Positions 37,901 to 47,086 of a stretch of DNA of 64,000 nt are shown here, piece after piece. The position numbers and the translations under genes are program-made. This stretch comes from Candidatus Woesearchaeota archaeon (GTDB lineage: Archaea; Nanobdellota; Nanobdellia; Woesearchaeales; GW2011-AR15), in assembly GCA_016935095.1 (NCBI GenBank), contig JAFGRO010000026.1, positions 1 through 64,000 of the forward strand, given 5' to 3'. Under the pieces are notes generated by a model, which made no database searches, was not told where the DNA came from, and worked only from the letters and a program-made list of their open reading frames with translations. The first letter of the stretch is position 1; every line of letters begins with the position of its first letter.

Positions 37901-39399
37901 TTTCAAAGGAATTTAATTTAATAGTTATTGATTCAAAATTGATTATAGAGAGATGCTTAAATGACTCTTTTAAAATGATTGAAGAGTTCAGGAGCCGGGG
38001 CTTTAATATTCATGTTCTTGAGAATTCCTATAATAATGCAATCCGGGAATTCGAGCAGAAAAATTATGATCTTGCAGAGCAGGGATGTGAATATATAAGT
38101 GAGCAATATAATAATGCATTAACTGTAGATAAAGAACTTGCCGCTCTTGAAGAGCAGGTTAATTACTTTATTAAGCAGGGCTATGATGTCTCGGATTTAA
38201 AAGCATCATTAGATCTTGTCAGGAATGCTTTTGATGAAGGTGACTTTGAAAAAGCATCCGATAATCTTGAACAGGCAAAAATAATATTTAGTCTTGTCCC
38301 TAAAATCCAGAAATCATTTTTACAGAGACTTTCTGACTTTATTAGATTCAATTATAAGAAGATCTTATTCAGCATACCTTTCATAATCATTATCACTTAT
38401 CTCTTGAAACAATATGTTTATGTTAATTACAGGAAAACAAGACTGCAGAACCTGAAACAGGAGGAAAAGCAGATTCTGGAATTAATTAAGCAGACCCAGA
38501 TAGAGCATTTTGAGGAAAAAATAATGGGCAAAAGGCTTTACCGGACATATATGAATGAATATGGCAAAAGAATGGCCAGGATTAAAAAAAGCATTATTAA
38601 ACTTGAAATAATGAAAACAAAACACACCAAAGGTGTAAAAGACCTTAATATGGAAAAGGAAAAGCTCATCTTGGTAATAAAAGAATTGCAGAAATCGTTT
38701 TATGAGGACAAAGTGCTGGACAGGGAGTCCTATCAGAAATTAATAGCAGAATATCAGACAGAATTATCTGAAGTTGAAGAGCAGATATCTTTAAAAGACC
38801 CTTATGGAAAAGTGCATGAAGACAGAAAACAGGAGAACAAGGAGCAGCAAAACAAAAACCAGGAAAAAAAGGATGAAAAAAAAGAGAAACAGTTAAAAGA
38901 AAACCAGACAAAGGACAATCAGTCAACATCAAATCAGGAGAACAAAGAGCAGGAAAAAAATAAGCAGGAGGACATTGTAACTCAACAAAAAAAACCAGCA
39001 GAGTTCATTTCAGAAAAACCATCGGAAAAACCATTAACAAAGCAAATAACCGTTAATGAAAAAAATCAGGATGAAACATTACATAGAACAAAAAACAGGA
39101 ATAAAAGGCCAAAAATCAACCCAAAAACCAGAAAAAAACCTACTGAAAAAATCCCTGAAGAAAAATATTTTGTTTTAAAAAACAGCAAAATGTTAGGGTC
39201 AATTCACGACTTGTTTGATGAGCTGGATACTATGCCCGGGGATGTTTTTGAGCATCATGTCACAACTGACAGGAATGATTTTGCTACATGGATTAATGAT
39301 GTATTCAGGGAAACAGAATTATCTTCTGCTATTAGAAAAATAAAAACAAAAAACGAATTAAAAATTGAAATAAAAAAGTTTATTGAAAATGAAATATAA
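34966..39399 (+). CDS. giant single-pass surface protein with cytosolic coiled coil and shared KNDFSxWI-type domain
   Basis: 1477 aa; signal segment, many N-x-S/T sites, Ig-like repeats, TM ILFSIPFIIIITYLL, cytosolic coiled coils, C-terminal FEHHVTTDRNDFATWINDVFRETELSSAI; TTG start after aaaaaagaggtga RBS. Confidence 0.83.
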   Translation: MLKANLLKKSGFIIGLFIVFVIVLNLPVVYAPAGNVCNWTSPCQCGSNCYFGNTYLNEYNTINDCQDGYNDNYEWVHDITVTNLNDSVFNGGDVIEIDAYFRFDLDTEEISFVYHNGSAWKHLADMTDSGYEGYKHKYLNLTLDNVKAYHTVRAIVCWSGAAGMTCGYDYDIKYSDTDDLSFYVLEEGATPDTTNPAVKDLSPDGTTYTYSSDLVVNISANVTDDVNVSSVRANITWTGNSQTVELTELSGNIYQGNISGFINLGRYDFTIIANDTLNNINNTETGYFYVNMTGNITVSSPEEDGLYKYGDAYLFYELPENYTLAQTWYSLNGDSPVYVNSNFKISEENTDQQLAQYELDYAYGNLSQSFYTIAEMDIEKISVKLKKNSSGTSNSMVEIRSDNNGLPSDSILAYGNISDADVSGSDFSWVNITLNQTLNLNADMGYWLFLTPNGSSADFFMWESNDDNSYTLGNYSNNASKDLLFIVYDRYKYNISLSSIDKNDHTIQVFANSTTLLDIESPLISFAVDHEEPEIVSVDYSPDDSESLDPEVLINVSAEIIEDLETEIVSLYYKLSSQSIWENTTMINFSDMYYGNFTPDSEGTWEFYVFAIDTSENKFEGELFEPEIYYEKSWNITPEQFNSTGSLINSNVSIGNLTINNSADFAYEFNISTIQSSPVIYYNDSVSKQIILQPHSTAVIEVRGSTKSIPSEDEINIVVDALNSSASPSLLYNNFTFISALSGSYLHVDIVSYDPSVTQGDNIFSLKARITNIGNETAYNVTALWTLPSGWSSRDELNNTYDNLTSGGYEAIEFEISADVNESAPTGEKTLLIEVNCSAGRYDSDSRTVTVNSASQEQQQQQDDSSGGTSTTTLRSGGGTFIIKDQEIYFNITDIEIGRGRTKNISFFILNNASGTIINNILIKLEGLYQNYYRIIPDYIEKLNYSSEQIIDLRIEVPTYMQIGKHKLKLIASTAEKEFSKEFNLIVIDSKLIIERCLNDSFKMIEEFRSRGFNIHVLENSYNNAIREFEQKNYDLAEQGCEYISEQYNNALTVDKELAALEEQVNYFIKQGYDVSDLKASLDLVRNAFDEGDFEKASDNLEQAKIIFSLVPKIQKSFLQRLSDFIRFNYKKILFSIPFIIIITYLLKQYVYVNYRKTRLQNLKQEEKQILELIKQTQIEHFEEKIMGKRLYRTYMNEYGKRMARIKKSIIKLEIMKTKHTKGVKDLNMEKEKLILVIKELQKSFYEDKVLDRESYQKLIAEYQTELSEVEEQISLKDPYGKVHEDRKQENKEQQNKNQEKKDEKKEKQLKENQTKDNQSTSNQENKEQEKNKQEDIVTQQKKPAEFISEKPSEKPLTKQITVNEKNQDETLHRTKNRNKRPKINPKTRKKPTEKIPEEKYFVLKNSKMLGSIHDLFDELDTMPGDVFEHHVTTDRNDFATWINDVFRETELSSAIRKIKTKNELKIEIKKFIENEI

Positions 39400-40747
39400 A
39401 TTATTGTTCATAATTATGATTGTAATATTGGCTGAGCTATGTTCAGCGGTTTCTATAGACAAGACCCAACCAACTGAAAAAATAATAAAAAGAATGAATG
39501 AGCTTATGAATGACCTGTCTAATCAGGGATATAATATCAACAGGATAAATGATGCAATTCTTGAAGCAGAAACTGCACTTGATAAGAAAAATTCCACATT
39601 GTTTTATGAAAAAGTGGATGAAGTGCAGAATTTAATTAACCTGGTTTACCAGCTCAATGCAAGATTAAAAGAAATCAGATCCGAGTTAGATTATTATGAA
39701 AAGCTCAATTTCAGCACTAATGAACTTAATTCTTTATATTCTTTACTTAAACAGGCTGAATTTGAATTTGACCTGGGCAATTATGAACAGGCAGAACTTT
39801 ACTTGGAAGATATCAGCGGAAAATTTAAGAAGAATTCAGAGCATATACTCAATAGTTTAATTAATGAATTAACTGAAATCGGGACTTTGGCTGAACTTAA
39901 TGACCTTAAAATTAATAAAATAATTGAATTCAGAGATAAACTCAATTCAGCAAAAGAGGATTTTGACTTTTCCCAGTTCTATGCCCTGAAGAATGAATTT
40001 ATGCTCTTTACTGAGTCTTTTTATTATATTATTAATATTAATAATCACAGCCTGGAAGCTAAAAAACTGGAAATTCCGGACAAAAGATTCCAGGATATGC
40101 TTTTTGAATCTGTATTTTATTTTGAGCAATCCCAGTACTCAAAAGTAAAAGACATATCTGAAAATTCTGGAGAGATATTTGAAACAGCTTTGAAGTTAAA
40201 ACAGGATTTTCCATTAATTGAAAATGAAATAATTGATTTAAAGTCCCAAAAAGAAGACATGAGCGAAATTGAATATAAATATAGCCAGTCAAAGGATGAA
40301 TTTGAAAAGGCTAATTTTGAAAAATCAGATGAACTGCTGGATTCAGTAAAAAATTCTATAGATGAAATCAAGGCTAAATCATTATTGTTTGGTGCAATCA
40401 ACAGGGAGAAACTAAGTTTTAATATAAAAGAATTTATTAAAAAAAACTGGATTGCAATTGGCTTGCTTATGGTTTTTATATATATATTTTTCAGATTCTT
40501 TTACACAAGAGTCATGGTAATAATATTAAAAAACAAACTCAATGAATTAACGATAAAAAAGTCCAACCTGATTGAACTCATTAAAAAATTACAGGAAAGA
40601 TATTATGTTAAAAAAACAATTTCAAAAAACAGTTATGAAATCAGTTTAGATGCCTACCAGAAAAAATTAATTAGAATCACAAGAGAAATACCTTTGATTA
40701 AAAATAGATTAAGCAAACTAATCAGGGATAAAAAGAAAAAAAATTAG
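39383..40747 (+). CDS. membrane protein with extracytoplasmic helical region and cytosolic coiled-coil tail
   Basis: 454 aa; signal KLLFIIMIVILAELCSAVS; TM WIAIGLLMVFIYIFFRFF; tail similar to the coiled-coil units of the 34966 gene. Confidence 0.75.
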   Translation: MKMKYKLLFIIMIVILAELCSAVSIDKTQPTEKIIKRMNELMNDLSNQGYNINRINDAILEAETALDKKNSTLFYEKVDEVQNLINLVYQLNARLKEIRSELDYYEKLNFSTNELNSLYSLLKQAEFEFDLGNYEQAELYLEDISGKFKKNSEHILNSLINELTEIGTLAELNDLKINKIIEFRDKLNSAKEDFDFSQFYALKNEFMLFTESFYYIININNHSLEAKKLEIPDKRFQDMLFESVFYFEQSQYSKVKDISENSGEIFETALKLKQDFPLIENEIIDLKSQKEDMSEIEYKYSQSKDEFEKANFEKSDELLDSVKNSIDEIKAKSLLFGAINREKLSFNIKEFIKKNWIAIGLLMVFIYIFFRFFYTRVMVIILKNKLNELTIKKSNLIELIKKLQERYYVKKTISKNSYEISLDAYQKKLIRITREIPLIKNRLSKLIRDKKKKN

Positions 40748-40797
40748 GATAAAAAATAAATACTTCAATTGATTTAATGTTAAAAAAGAGGCGGAAA

Positions 40798-42813
40798 ATG
40801 CAGGATATTCTTGGTCTAATAAAAAAGATTGCATCTAATCTTGAAGTTTCTATTTTAATAGACCATGACCTGAACATTATCTGGTTCAACAAGGAAGTTG
40901 AAAAAAAGGGATTTAAGCTAACAAAAATCAGAGGCAAATCCGGTCATAGTATCTTTAAAAATTATCCTGAACTATGCGATGAGTTCTCTGTTGCAGAGGC
41001 ATTTAACAGGCATAAGTCAATTAATGAGAAAATCAAAGAAAGGAATATTGATTATATCTATCTTAATCTTGGCAGGGAAAAATACGTTCTGGTTATAAGC
41101 AAAAAAACAAAAGATGAAAAACAAGGAATTATCGAGTGGAAAGAAACAGAAGAAGCATTGAGAGAAAGCTTTGGAAAATACCATGCTCTGTTCACCCAGG
41201 CGATGGACGGCATAGTTCTAATTGATGCCAAGACAGGATATATTTCAGATTGCAATCCCCATTTTGAGACATTATCAGGGAGGAAATTCTCACAATTGAA
41301 AAAAATGAGGATATGGGATCTTAGGCCTTCTGATAAAATACGGGCTGCTAAGAATAAATTTTTAGAAGTCAGCAAAAAAGGAAAAGGCAGCTCATCCTAC
41401 CTGGAATTTGAAAAACCAAACAAGGAGATTGTCCCGGTTGAGTTTGTCAGCAGGGTTATAAAACTGAAAAACAAAAAATATATCCAGAGCATAGTGAGAG
41501 ATATATCAGAACGCAGGAAAATAGAGACACAATTGAAAGAATCTGAGGAAAAATATAGAAAACAGTTTGAAGGAGCATTGGATGCTATTTTTATTGCCGA
41601 AGCAGACACTGGAATATTAATTGATTGTAATGATGTAGCATGTAAACTAGTTGAAAGAACTAAATCAGAGATAGTTGGCAAACATCAGCGAATATTACAC
41701 CCTAATGATGAAATAGAAAAAAAAGTCAGCAAAACTTTTAAACAGCATATTACAGAAAAAGAAGGACAGGTTCTGGAAGCACAGGTCATTACCAAAAAAG
41801 GAATGAGAAAAAATGTTGTAATAAAGGCCAATGTTTTTACATTTAAAGGAAAAAAACTGATTCAGGGCATATTCCATGATATTAGTGAACAAAAAAAAGC
41901 TAACCTTGCCCTGAAGGAAAACCGGGAGAAATATAAGTTTCTTGTTGATAGTGCAGAAGAACTGATACTTATCATCAGCAGAACTGGGAAAATCCTATTT
42001 GCGAATAATAGTGTTTTTGAAGTAACCGGGTATTCCAGCCAGGAGGTTATTGGGAAATCGATTGTATCTTTTCTATGCAGGGATTCAGTAAAAAAAGTAT
42101 TATCCTCAATAGAAAAAGAGTTTTTAGGAAGAATTCAGCCTGGTTTTGAAGTCAGAATAAAGGCAAAATCCGGTGAAATAAAAATATTGCTTCTTGCTGA
42201 CAAGACAAAGTACGTGAAAGAGGATGGCAAGATTAAGGGCTTATTAATAAATGCCATTGATATTACTGAGAAAAAAAGAATAGAAGAAAAGTTAAAAGAA
42301 TCAGAGAAAAGATTCCTGGATATTGCATTAAGTTCAGGAGATTTTATATGGGAAGTTGACAAAAACGGAAAATACAAGTTTGCTTCAGGAAGTGTTGATG
42401 AAATTTTAGGTTATACTCCTAATGAGATTATAGGTAAAACTCCTTTTGACTTTATGCCAAAAGAAGAGGCAAAGCGAATTGCCAGGATTTTTAAGGAGAT
42501 TATATCTGAAAAAAGGCCAGTTATTGATCTGCAAAACTGGAATTTGACTAAGAGAGGCGTTGAAGTATGTCTTTTGACAAACGGTAAGCCAATACTGGAC
42601 AAACAGGGCAATGTTATGGGATACAGAGGTATTGATAAAGATATTACAGAGCAGAAAAAAGCAGAAGAAGAGAGACAAAAACTGGAAAATAAACTAAAAG
42701 AAAGAATTTCCGAGCTGGAAAAATTCCAGAGATTATCTGTAGGCAGGGAATTGAAAATGATTGAATTAAAAAAAAGAATCAGGGAACTGGAAAAAAAATC
42801 AAAAAAGAGGTGA
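40798..42813 (+). CDS. multi-PAS domain protein without recognisable kinase/output domain
   Basis: Repeated PAS/PAC motifs (DGIVLIDAKTGYISDCNPHFETLSG; DAIFIAEADTGILIDCNDVACKLV; ILIISRTGKILFANNSVFEVTGYSSQEVIG; KYKFASGSVDEILGYTPNEIIG); start reassigned to ATG 40798 after RBS aaaaaagaggcgg. Confidence 0.9.
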   Translation: MQDILGLIKKIASNLEVSILIDHDLNIIWFNKEVEKKGFKLTKIRGKSGHSIFKNYPELCDEFSVAEAFNRHKSINEKIKERNIDYIYLNLGREKYVLVISKKTKDEKQGIIEWKETEEALRESFGKYHALFTQAMDGIVLIDAKTGYISDCNPHFETLSGRKFSQLKKMRIWDLRPSDKIRAAKNKFLEVSKKGKGSSSYLEFEKPNKEIVPVEFVSRVIKLKNKKYIQSIVRDISERRKIETQLKESEEKYRKQFEGALDAIFIAEADTGILIDCNDVACKLVERTKSEIVGKHQRILHPNDEIEKKVSKTFKQHITEKEGQVLEAQVITKKGMRKNVVIKANVFTFKGKKLIQGIFHDISEQKKANLALKENREKYKFLVDSAEELILIISRTGKILFANNSVFEVTGYSSQEVIGKSIVSFLCRDSVKKVLSSIEKEFLGRIQPGFEVRIKAKSGEIKILLLADKTKYVKEDGKIKGLLINAIDITEKKRIEEKLKESEKRFLDIALSSGDFIWEVDKNGKYKFASGSVDEILGYTPNEIIGKTPFDFMPKEEAKRIARIFKEIISEKRPVIDLQNWNLTKRGVEVCLLTNGKPILDKQGNVMGYRGIDKDITEQKKAEEERQKLENKLKERISELEKFQRLSVGRELKMIELKKRIRELEKKSKKR

Positions 42814-42817
42814 AAAT

Positions 42818-44203
42818 ATGAAAAAAGACAGGAAGACTGTTATATACCTGAGTTTGTTGTTGCTAATCTTTTTAGCAGGATGTGTTGCGCAAAAGACAAG
42901 CATAGATCTGGTTGCGAATGAGAAAAAAGAGTCATTACAAGAAGTCTCAAAATCAGCTGTTGGATGTAGCTCCAAAAGCGATTTTAAAGAGGCAATTGCC
43001 GAAGCAGTTAATAAAGCCAAAGGTAAACTTGGTACAAACCAACCTAATTTTGCTTATGTGGTCTATGTAAGTGAGGACAATCATGAGGAAATCATAGATG
43101 AAGTCAGAAACCAGATTGGCCCCGGTGTCAAAATATTCGGCCTTACATCTAATATGATTATTACAAATGACTGTATTATTGAAGCTGAAGATTTTGCAGT
43201 AGGTGTTTTGTTAGTGGCCTCCGAGGATATAAATATAGGCATAGGCACTATTGATCTTGAGACAGCTTTAACACCTGAAGATGCTGGAAAGACAGCAATA
43301 ACTGAGGCTATCAAAGATGCAGGAAAAGATGCAAGCATAAAACCAAAAATGATTCTATACATGGGAACCACAAAAAGGGGAGAAGAGAACCAGATAATGG
43401 ATGGGATTGCAGATATTGTTGGCAAAGATGTCCCTGTTGTTGGAGGAAATTCAAAAGATTTTAGTGCAAAATTTCATAATAACTGGAGACAGTTTACCCA
43501 TGAAGAAAACTTTAACAACGGGTTGATTGTTGCAGCAATATATACAGAAAATAAAGTTGGGTGGGGATTTGAGTCAACATTTAAAATTACTGATAAGAAA
43601 GGTGTTGTGACAAAATCAGACGGGTTCCGTATAGTTGAAATTGACAACAGGCCTGCTCTGGATGTTTATGATGAATGGGTTGACGGCGAATTCTATGAAA
43701 AACTAAACGCAGGCGAGTTTAATAGTGATGAGGAAGAGGTTGATTTTACTTTGGTTAAGGGATTTACTTTGCTGAACCCTATTGCTAAAATAGTAAGAGG
43801 CGATGCCGGCCAGATAGGACATTTTGCTACCTCGCCAATCCCTGATGCAAAGGATATTGAGGACAAGAGTATCTCAGTATATGCCCAGGTAGTTACAGGA
43901 GATGAAATTTCACTGTACAGGGGAACATGGGAAATAGCAATGAACAGGGTTGAAACAATTCCCAGGGATGCATTGCTGCGGTCAGGATTAAAAAAAGGAG
44001 AAGGCACTTTTGCAGTAATGGCATTTTGCAATGGTCTTAAAACAATTCTCCCAAAGGAAGAATTAGCAAAAGTTTCAATTATAACTGATGATATTTTAGG
44101 TGTGCCTTTTATCGGTGCTATAACAGCAGGCGAGCAGGGACCAATTCCCGGAATAAGAAATGTGAATGCAAATCTTATTGAGTCAGTTGTACTGGTAGGT
44201 TAA
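42818..44203 (+). CDS. FIST-domain lipoprotein
   Basis: 461 aa; lipobox FLAGCVAQ; FAYVVYVSEDNHEEIIDEVRNQIGPGVKIFGLTSNMI...VLLVASEDINIGIGTIDL resembles FIST N domain, C-terminal region FIST_C-like. Confidence 0.8.
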   Translation: MKKDRKTVIYLSLLLLIFLAGCVAQKTSIDLVANEKKESLQEVSKSAVGCSSKSDFKEAIAEAVNKAKGKLGTNQPNFAYVVYVSEDNHEEIIDEVRNQIGPGVKIFGLTSNMIITNDCIIEAEDFAVGVLLVASEDINIGIGTIDLETALTPEDAGKTAITEAIKDAGKDASIKPKMILYMGTTKRGEENQIMDGIADIVGKDVPVVGGNSKDFSAKFHNNWRQFTHEENFNNGLIVAAIYTENKVGWGFESTFKITDKKGVVTKSDGFRIVEIDNRPALDVYDEWVDGEFYEKLNAGEFNSDEEEVDFTLVKGFTLLNPIAKIVRGDAGQIGHFATSPIPDAKDIEDKSISVYAQVVTGDEISLYRGTWEIAMNRVETIPRDALLRSGLKKGEGTFAVMAFCNGLKTILPKEELAKVSIITDDILGVPFIGAITAGEQGPIPGIRNVNANLIESVVLVG

Positions 44204-44209
44204 GTTGAA

Positions 44210-45895
44210 ATGAAGCTATTTCAAAAAGCATTTATTATTTTTTTTTGTTTTATGCTTTTAGTAATTTTATCTTTGTCATTTATTCTGACAAAGGCATATC
44301 TATCAGATACCGAACAGGCACTGATAGAGCAAAACAGGGTTTACGGGGATATAATATCAAGGCAGATTGAGGTAGGGTATCTCCAGTCAAACTGGCCGTT
44401 TGAGAATCTCAACAAGCTGGCCAAGAGGGATGATTTCCTGTTTTGGTGGGTTGTAAAACAGGACGGCAACATATACCGTGCAAACAATGTGAGTTTTATA
44501 GGTACATCAGCGCAGAACTATTTCCCTGAAATTAACTATGAATTGAATATTGACAATACAGTTTACTTAAACAGGAACCATGGGTATGGAATATACTTTA
44601 AAAATTTTAAATTTGGCCAGGAAACATTGACATTCTGGCTGGGGTTTTCTCTTGGTTCTATAGCAGAAAAAACAAACAGCATAATGATAAGAGTTACTCT
44701 TGTTTCAACATCTGTTTTAATGGTTTTGACAGTGCTGCTGTACTTTGCAGTCAATTATTTGACAAATCCTATAAAGATTCTTAGAGATAATACAGTTGAA
44801 ATATCAAAGGGCAATCTTAACATTAAGACCAACATAAAATCAACAGATGAAATAGGAGACCTTGCCTCTGCTTTTAACAGGATGACTACTGATTTAAAAA
44901 AGTTCAGAAGTCAGTTAGAAAATTATAATAAAAACCTTGAAAAAAGCATTGAAGCACGCACTAAAGAGCTGGACAGGAAAATCAAAGAGGCAGAAGAAAG
45001 CCAAATCGCTACACTGAATATCTTAGACGATGTTGATGAGAGTAATAAAGAGCTTATCGGAGCAAGGAAAGAATTACAGGAAAAAATTAAAGAATTAAAA
45101 TTGATGGATAAAAAGAAAGATGAATTTTTAAGTGTAACAGCACATGAGCTTAAAACACCCCTGACAAGCATTCGCGGCTTCATCCAGATTCTTAAAAATG
45201 AAAAGATTATGCGAAACAGGGCAGTAAGGACAAAGTATTTTAATATAATTATAAGTGACACGCACAGGCTGGAGAAACTAATTACAGATATACTGGACCT
45301 TTCCAGGCTTGACCTGGGCACAATGAAATTTAATTTTGAGCTAACTGAAATTGCAGACATATTTAAGGAATTAACTAATCTTTCAAGTGTATCTATTAAG
45401 GAAAAGGGTCTTAAATCGATATTTAAATTTGAAAAAGACATTCCTGAACTCATTACAGATAAATCAAGATTACTGCAGGTATTATCAAATCTGATTAATA
45501 ATTCAGTGAAATACACTGAAAAAGGGTATATTAAAATTGAGGCTGTAAAAAAGAATTCATTTGTTTATTTCAGTGTTACAGATACAGGAATAGGAATACC
45601 AAAAGAAGAACACACCAGAATTTTCGACAGGTTTTACCAGATAGATTCATCTTATACCAGAAAAGTCGGAGGCTCTGGCCTTGGCTTAGCTATCTGTAAA
45701 GGAATAGTTGAGGCGCTGGGAGGAAAAATATGGACTGAGAGCAATCCCGGAAAAGGCGCTAAATTTATTTTTACCCTCCCTTTAAGAATAAAGAGAAGAG
45801 GAAAGCAACTTTTGGATTTATTCAGGGAACAAAATAAAAAAATAAACGATTCAAAAAAAAAACCTGGCAAAACCGAAAATTTTAATAAACAGTAA
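44210..45895 (+). CDS. sensor histidine kinase (HAMP, HisKA, HATPase)
   Basis: 561 aa; NYLTNPIKILRDNTVEISKGNLNIKTN, FLSVTAHELKTPLTSIRGF, LSNLINNSVKYTEKG, DTGIGIPKE, GGSGLGLAICKG. Confidence 0.95.
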   Translation: MKLFQKAFIIFFCFMLLVILSLSFILTKAYLSDTEQALIEQNRVYGDIISRQIEVGYLQSNWPFENLNKLAKRDDFLFWWVVKQDGNIYRANNVSFIGTSAQNYFPEINYELNIDNTVYLNRNHGYGIYFKNFKFGQETLTFWLGFSLGSIAEKTNSIMIRVTLVSTSVLMVLTVLLYFAVNYLTNPIKILRDNTVEISKGNLNIKTNIKSTDEIGDLASAFNRMTTDLKKFRSQLENYNKNLEKSIEARTKELDRKIKEAEESQIATLNILDDVDESNKELIGARKELQEKIKELKLMDKKKDEFLSVTAHELKTPLTSIRGFIQILKNEKIMRNRAVRTKYFNIIISDTHRLEKLITDILDLSRLDLGTMKFNFELTEIADIFKELTNLSSVSIKEKGLKSIFKFEKDIPELITDKSRLLQVLSNLINNSVKYTEKGYIKIEAVKKNSFVYFSVTDTGIGIPKEEHTRIFDRFYQIDSSYTRKVGGSGLGLAICKGIVEALGGKIWTESNPGKGAKFIFTLPLRIKRRGKQLLDLFREQNKKINDSKKKPGKTENFNKQ

Positions 45896-45954
45896 ATATA
45901 CAATTTATACAATTAATAAAAAAAGAGGCATTTATAAAATTTGAGGTAATTGAA

Positions 45955-46326
45955 ATGGCAAAAAAGAAGATTATGATTGTTGATGATGAACCGCATTTAA
46001 TTGAATTAGTCAGGGCAATATTAGAAGCTGAGAGCTTTGAAGTTGTTACTGCATCTAATGGTCAGGAAGCACTGGACTTATTAAAAACAGTCAAGCCTGA
46101 CTTGATTTTACTGGATATGATGATGCCCAGTATGTCAGGGAGAGAAGTCTGCGAAAAAATCAGGGCTAATTCAAAAACAAAGAATCTCAAAGTCATATTC
46201 TTAACTGTAGCAAGGTTCTCGGAAATAGGCAAAAAAGCATTGAAAGATATGAAAGTAGTGGATTATATTACAAAACCGTTTGAAAATGAGGATCTCTTAG
46301 CCAGAGTTAAAAAAGCTCTGAAATAG
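45955..46326 (+). CDS. single-domain response regulator (CheY-like receiver)
   Basis: 123 aa; IMIVDDEPHLIELVRAILEAESFEVVTASNGQEALDLL, DLILLDMMMPSMSG, DYITKPFENEDLL. Confidence 0.96.
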   Translation: MAKKKIMIVDDEPHLIELVRAILEAESFEVVTASNGQEALDLLKTVKPDLILLDMMMPSMSGREVCEKIRANSKTKNLKVIFLTVARFSEIGKKALKDMKVVDYITKPFENEDLLARVKKALK

Positions 46327-46341
46327 AATCAACGAATTTTA

Positions 46342-46884
46342 TTAATTTAGTTCAACAATTTTGTCTGCAAACAATCTCAGATCACAGATAAATTTGTCTA
46401 TCTCTTTCTGAATTACCTTGTCTTTCTTTTGCATTAGATATAGTTTTTTGGTTTTATTATATCCTTTGTTTGTTTTTAAGGTATTTGTAAAGTTCTCAAT
46501 GTCGGCGCTTGAGTGATATGAAAGCAAAGTGCTTATATTGTCAAATAAGACAATTTCACATTTCTCCTTTTTAATTGCATTTGCAATGCCAATTAATAAA
46601 TCAGGAATGCTCGGGCCATCAAGGAAAGTACAGTTCTTTGTCTTTTTAGGATTTTCATAATGCTTTGACAGAATATCAATAAAATGAATCTTAACTAACG
46701 GAATATTGTTTTTTGAGAATTCTTCTTTTATTTCAGCATAAGAAGACTGCAGCAGAATATAACAAATCTTTTTGTACTTTTTTAGCAGATCTTTTATAAA
46801 ATTGAATGTGTTTTCCTCATATTCTTTTTCTTCTAACAAAGCTACTACAAAATTGTGTTTAAGGCTTTGGATTACCAGTTCCAT
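46342..46884 (-). CDS. KaiC/RecA-fold-like protein lacking Walker A
   Basis: 180 aa; KICYILLQSSYAEI...VKIHFIDILS...NCTFLDGPSIPDLLIGIANAIKKEKCEIVLFDNISTLLSYH; paralogous layout to 51611-52141. Confidence 0.65.
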   Translation of the reverse strand: MELVIQSLKHNFVVALLEEKEYEENTFNFIKDLLKKYKKICYILLQSSYAEIKEEFSKNNIPLVKIHFIDILSKHYENPKKTKNCTFLDGPSIPDLLIGIANAIKKEKCEIVLFDNISTLLSYHSSADIENFTNTLKTNKGYNKTKKLYLMQKKDKVIQKEIDKFICDLRLFADKIVELN

Positions 46885-47086
46885 TTTGAATTTTTTCCTC
46901 TTTTTTGAATTTTAACTTTTTTTTAAATCTTAAATAACATCACTTTTAATAATAACTTAAAAAGTTATAACTTAATTCATTTTATTTAACTATATAAATT
47001 TTTCTAATAATTTATCCTTGTAATATTCTAATTTATCCTGACTCTATCATAATGTATTTAAATAATTTTTTTTGATATATCTTTTG

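Noticed and set aside
44923-45516. 197-aa minus-strand ORF
   Set aside because: Antisense to a histidine kinase with all catalytic motifs; Ser/Leu/Phe-rich shadow.
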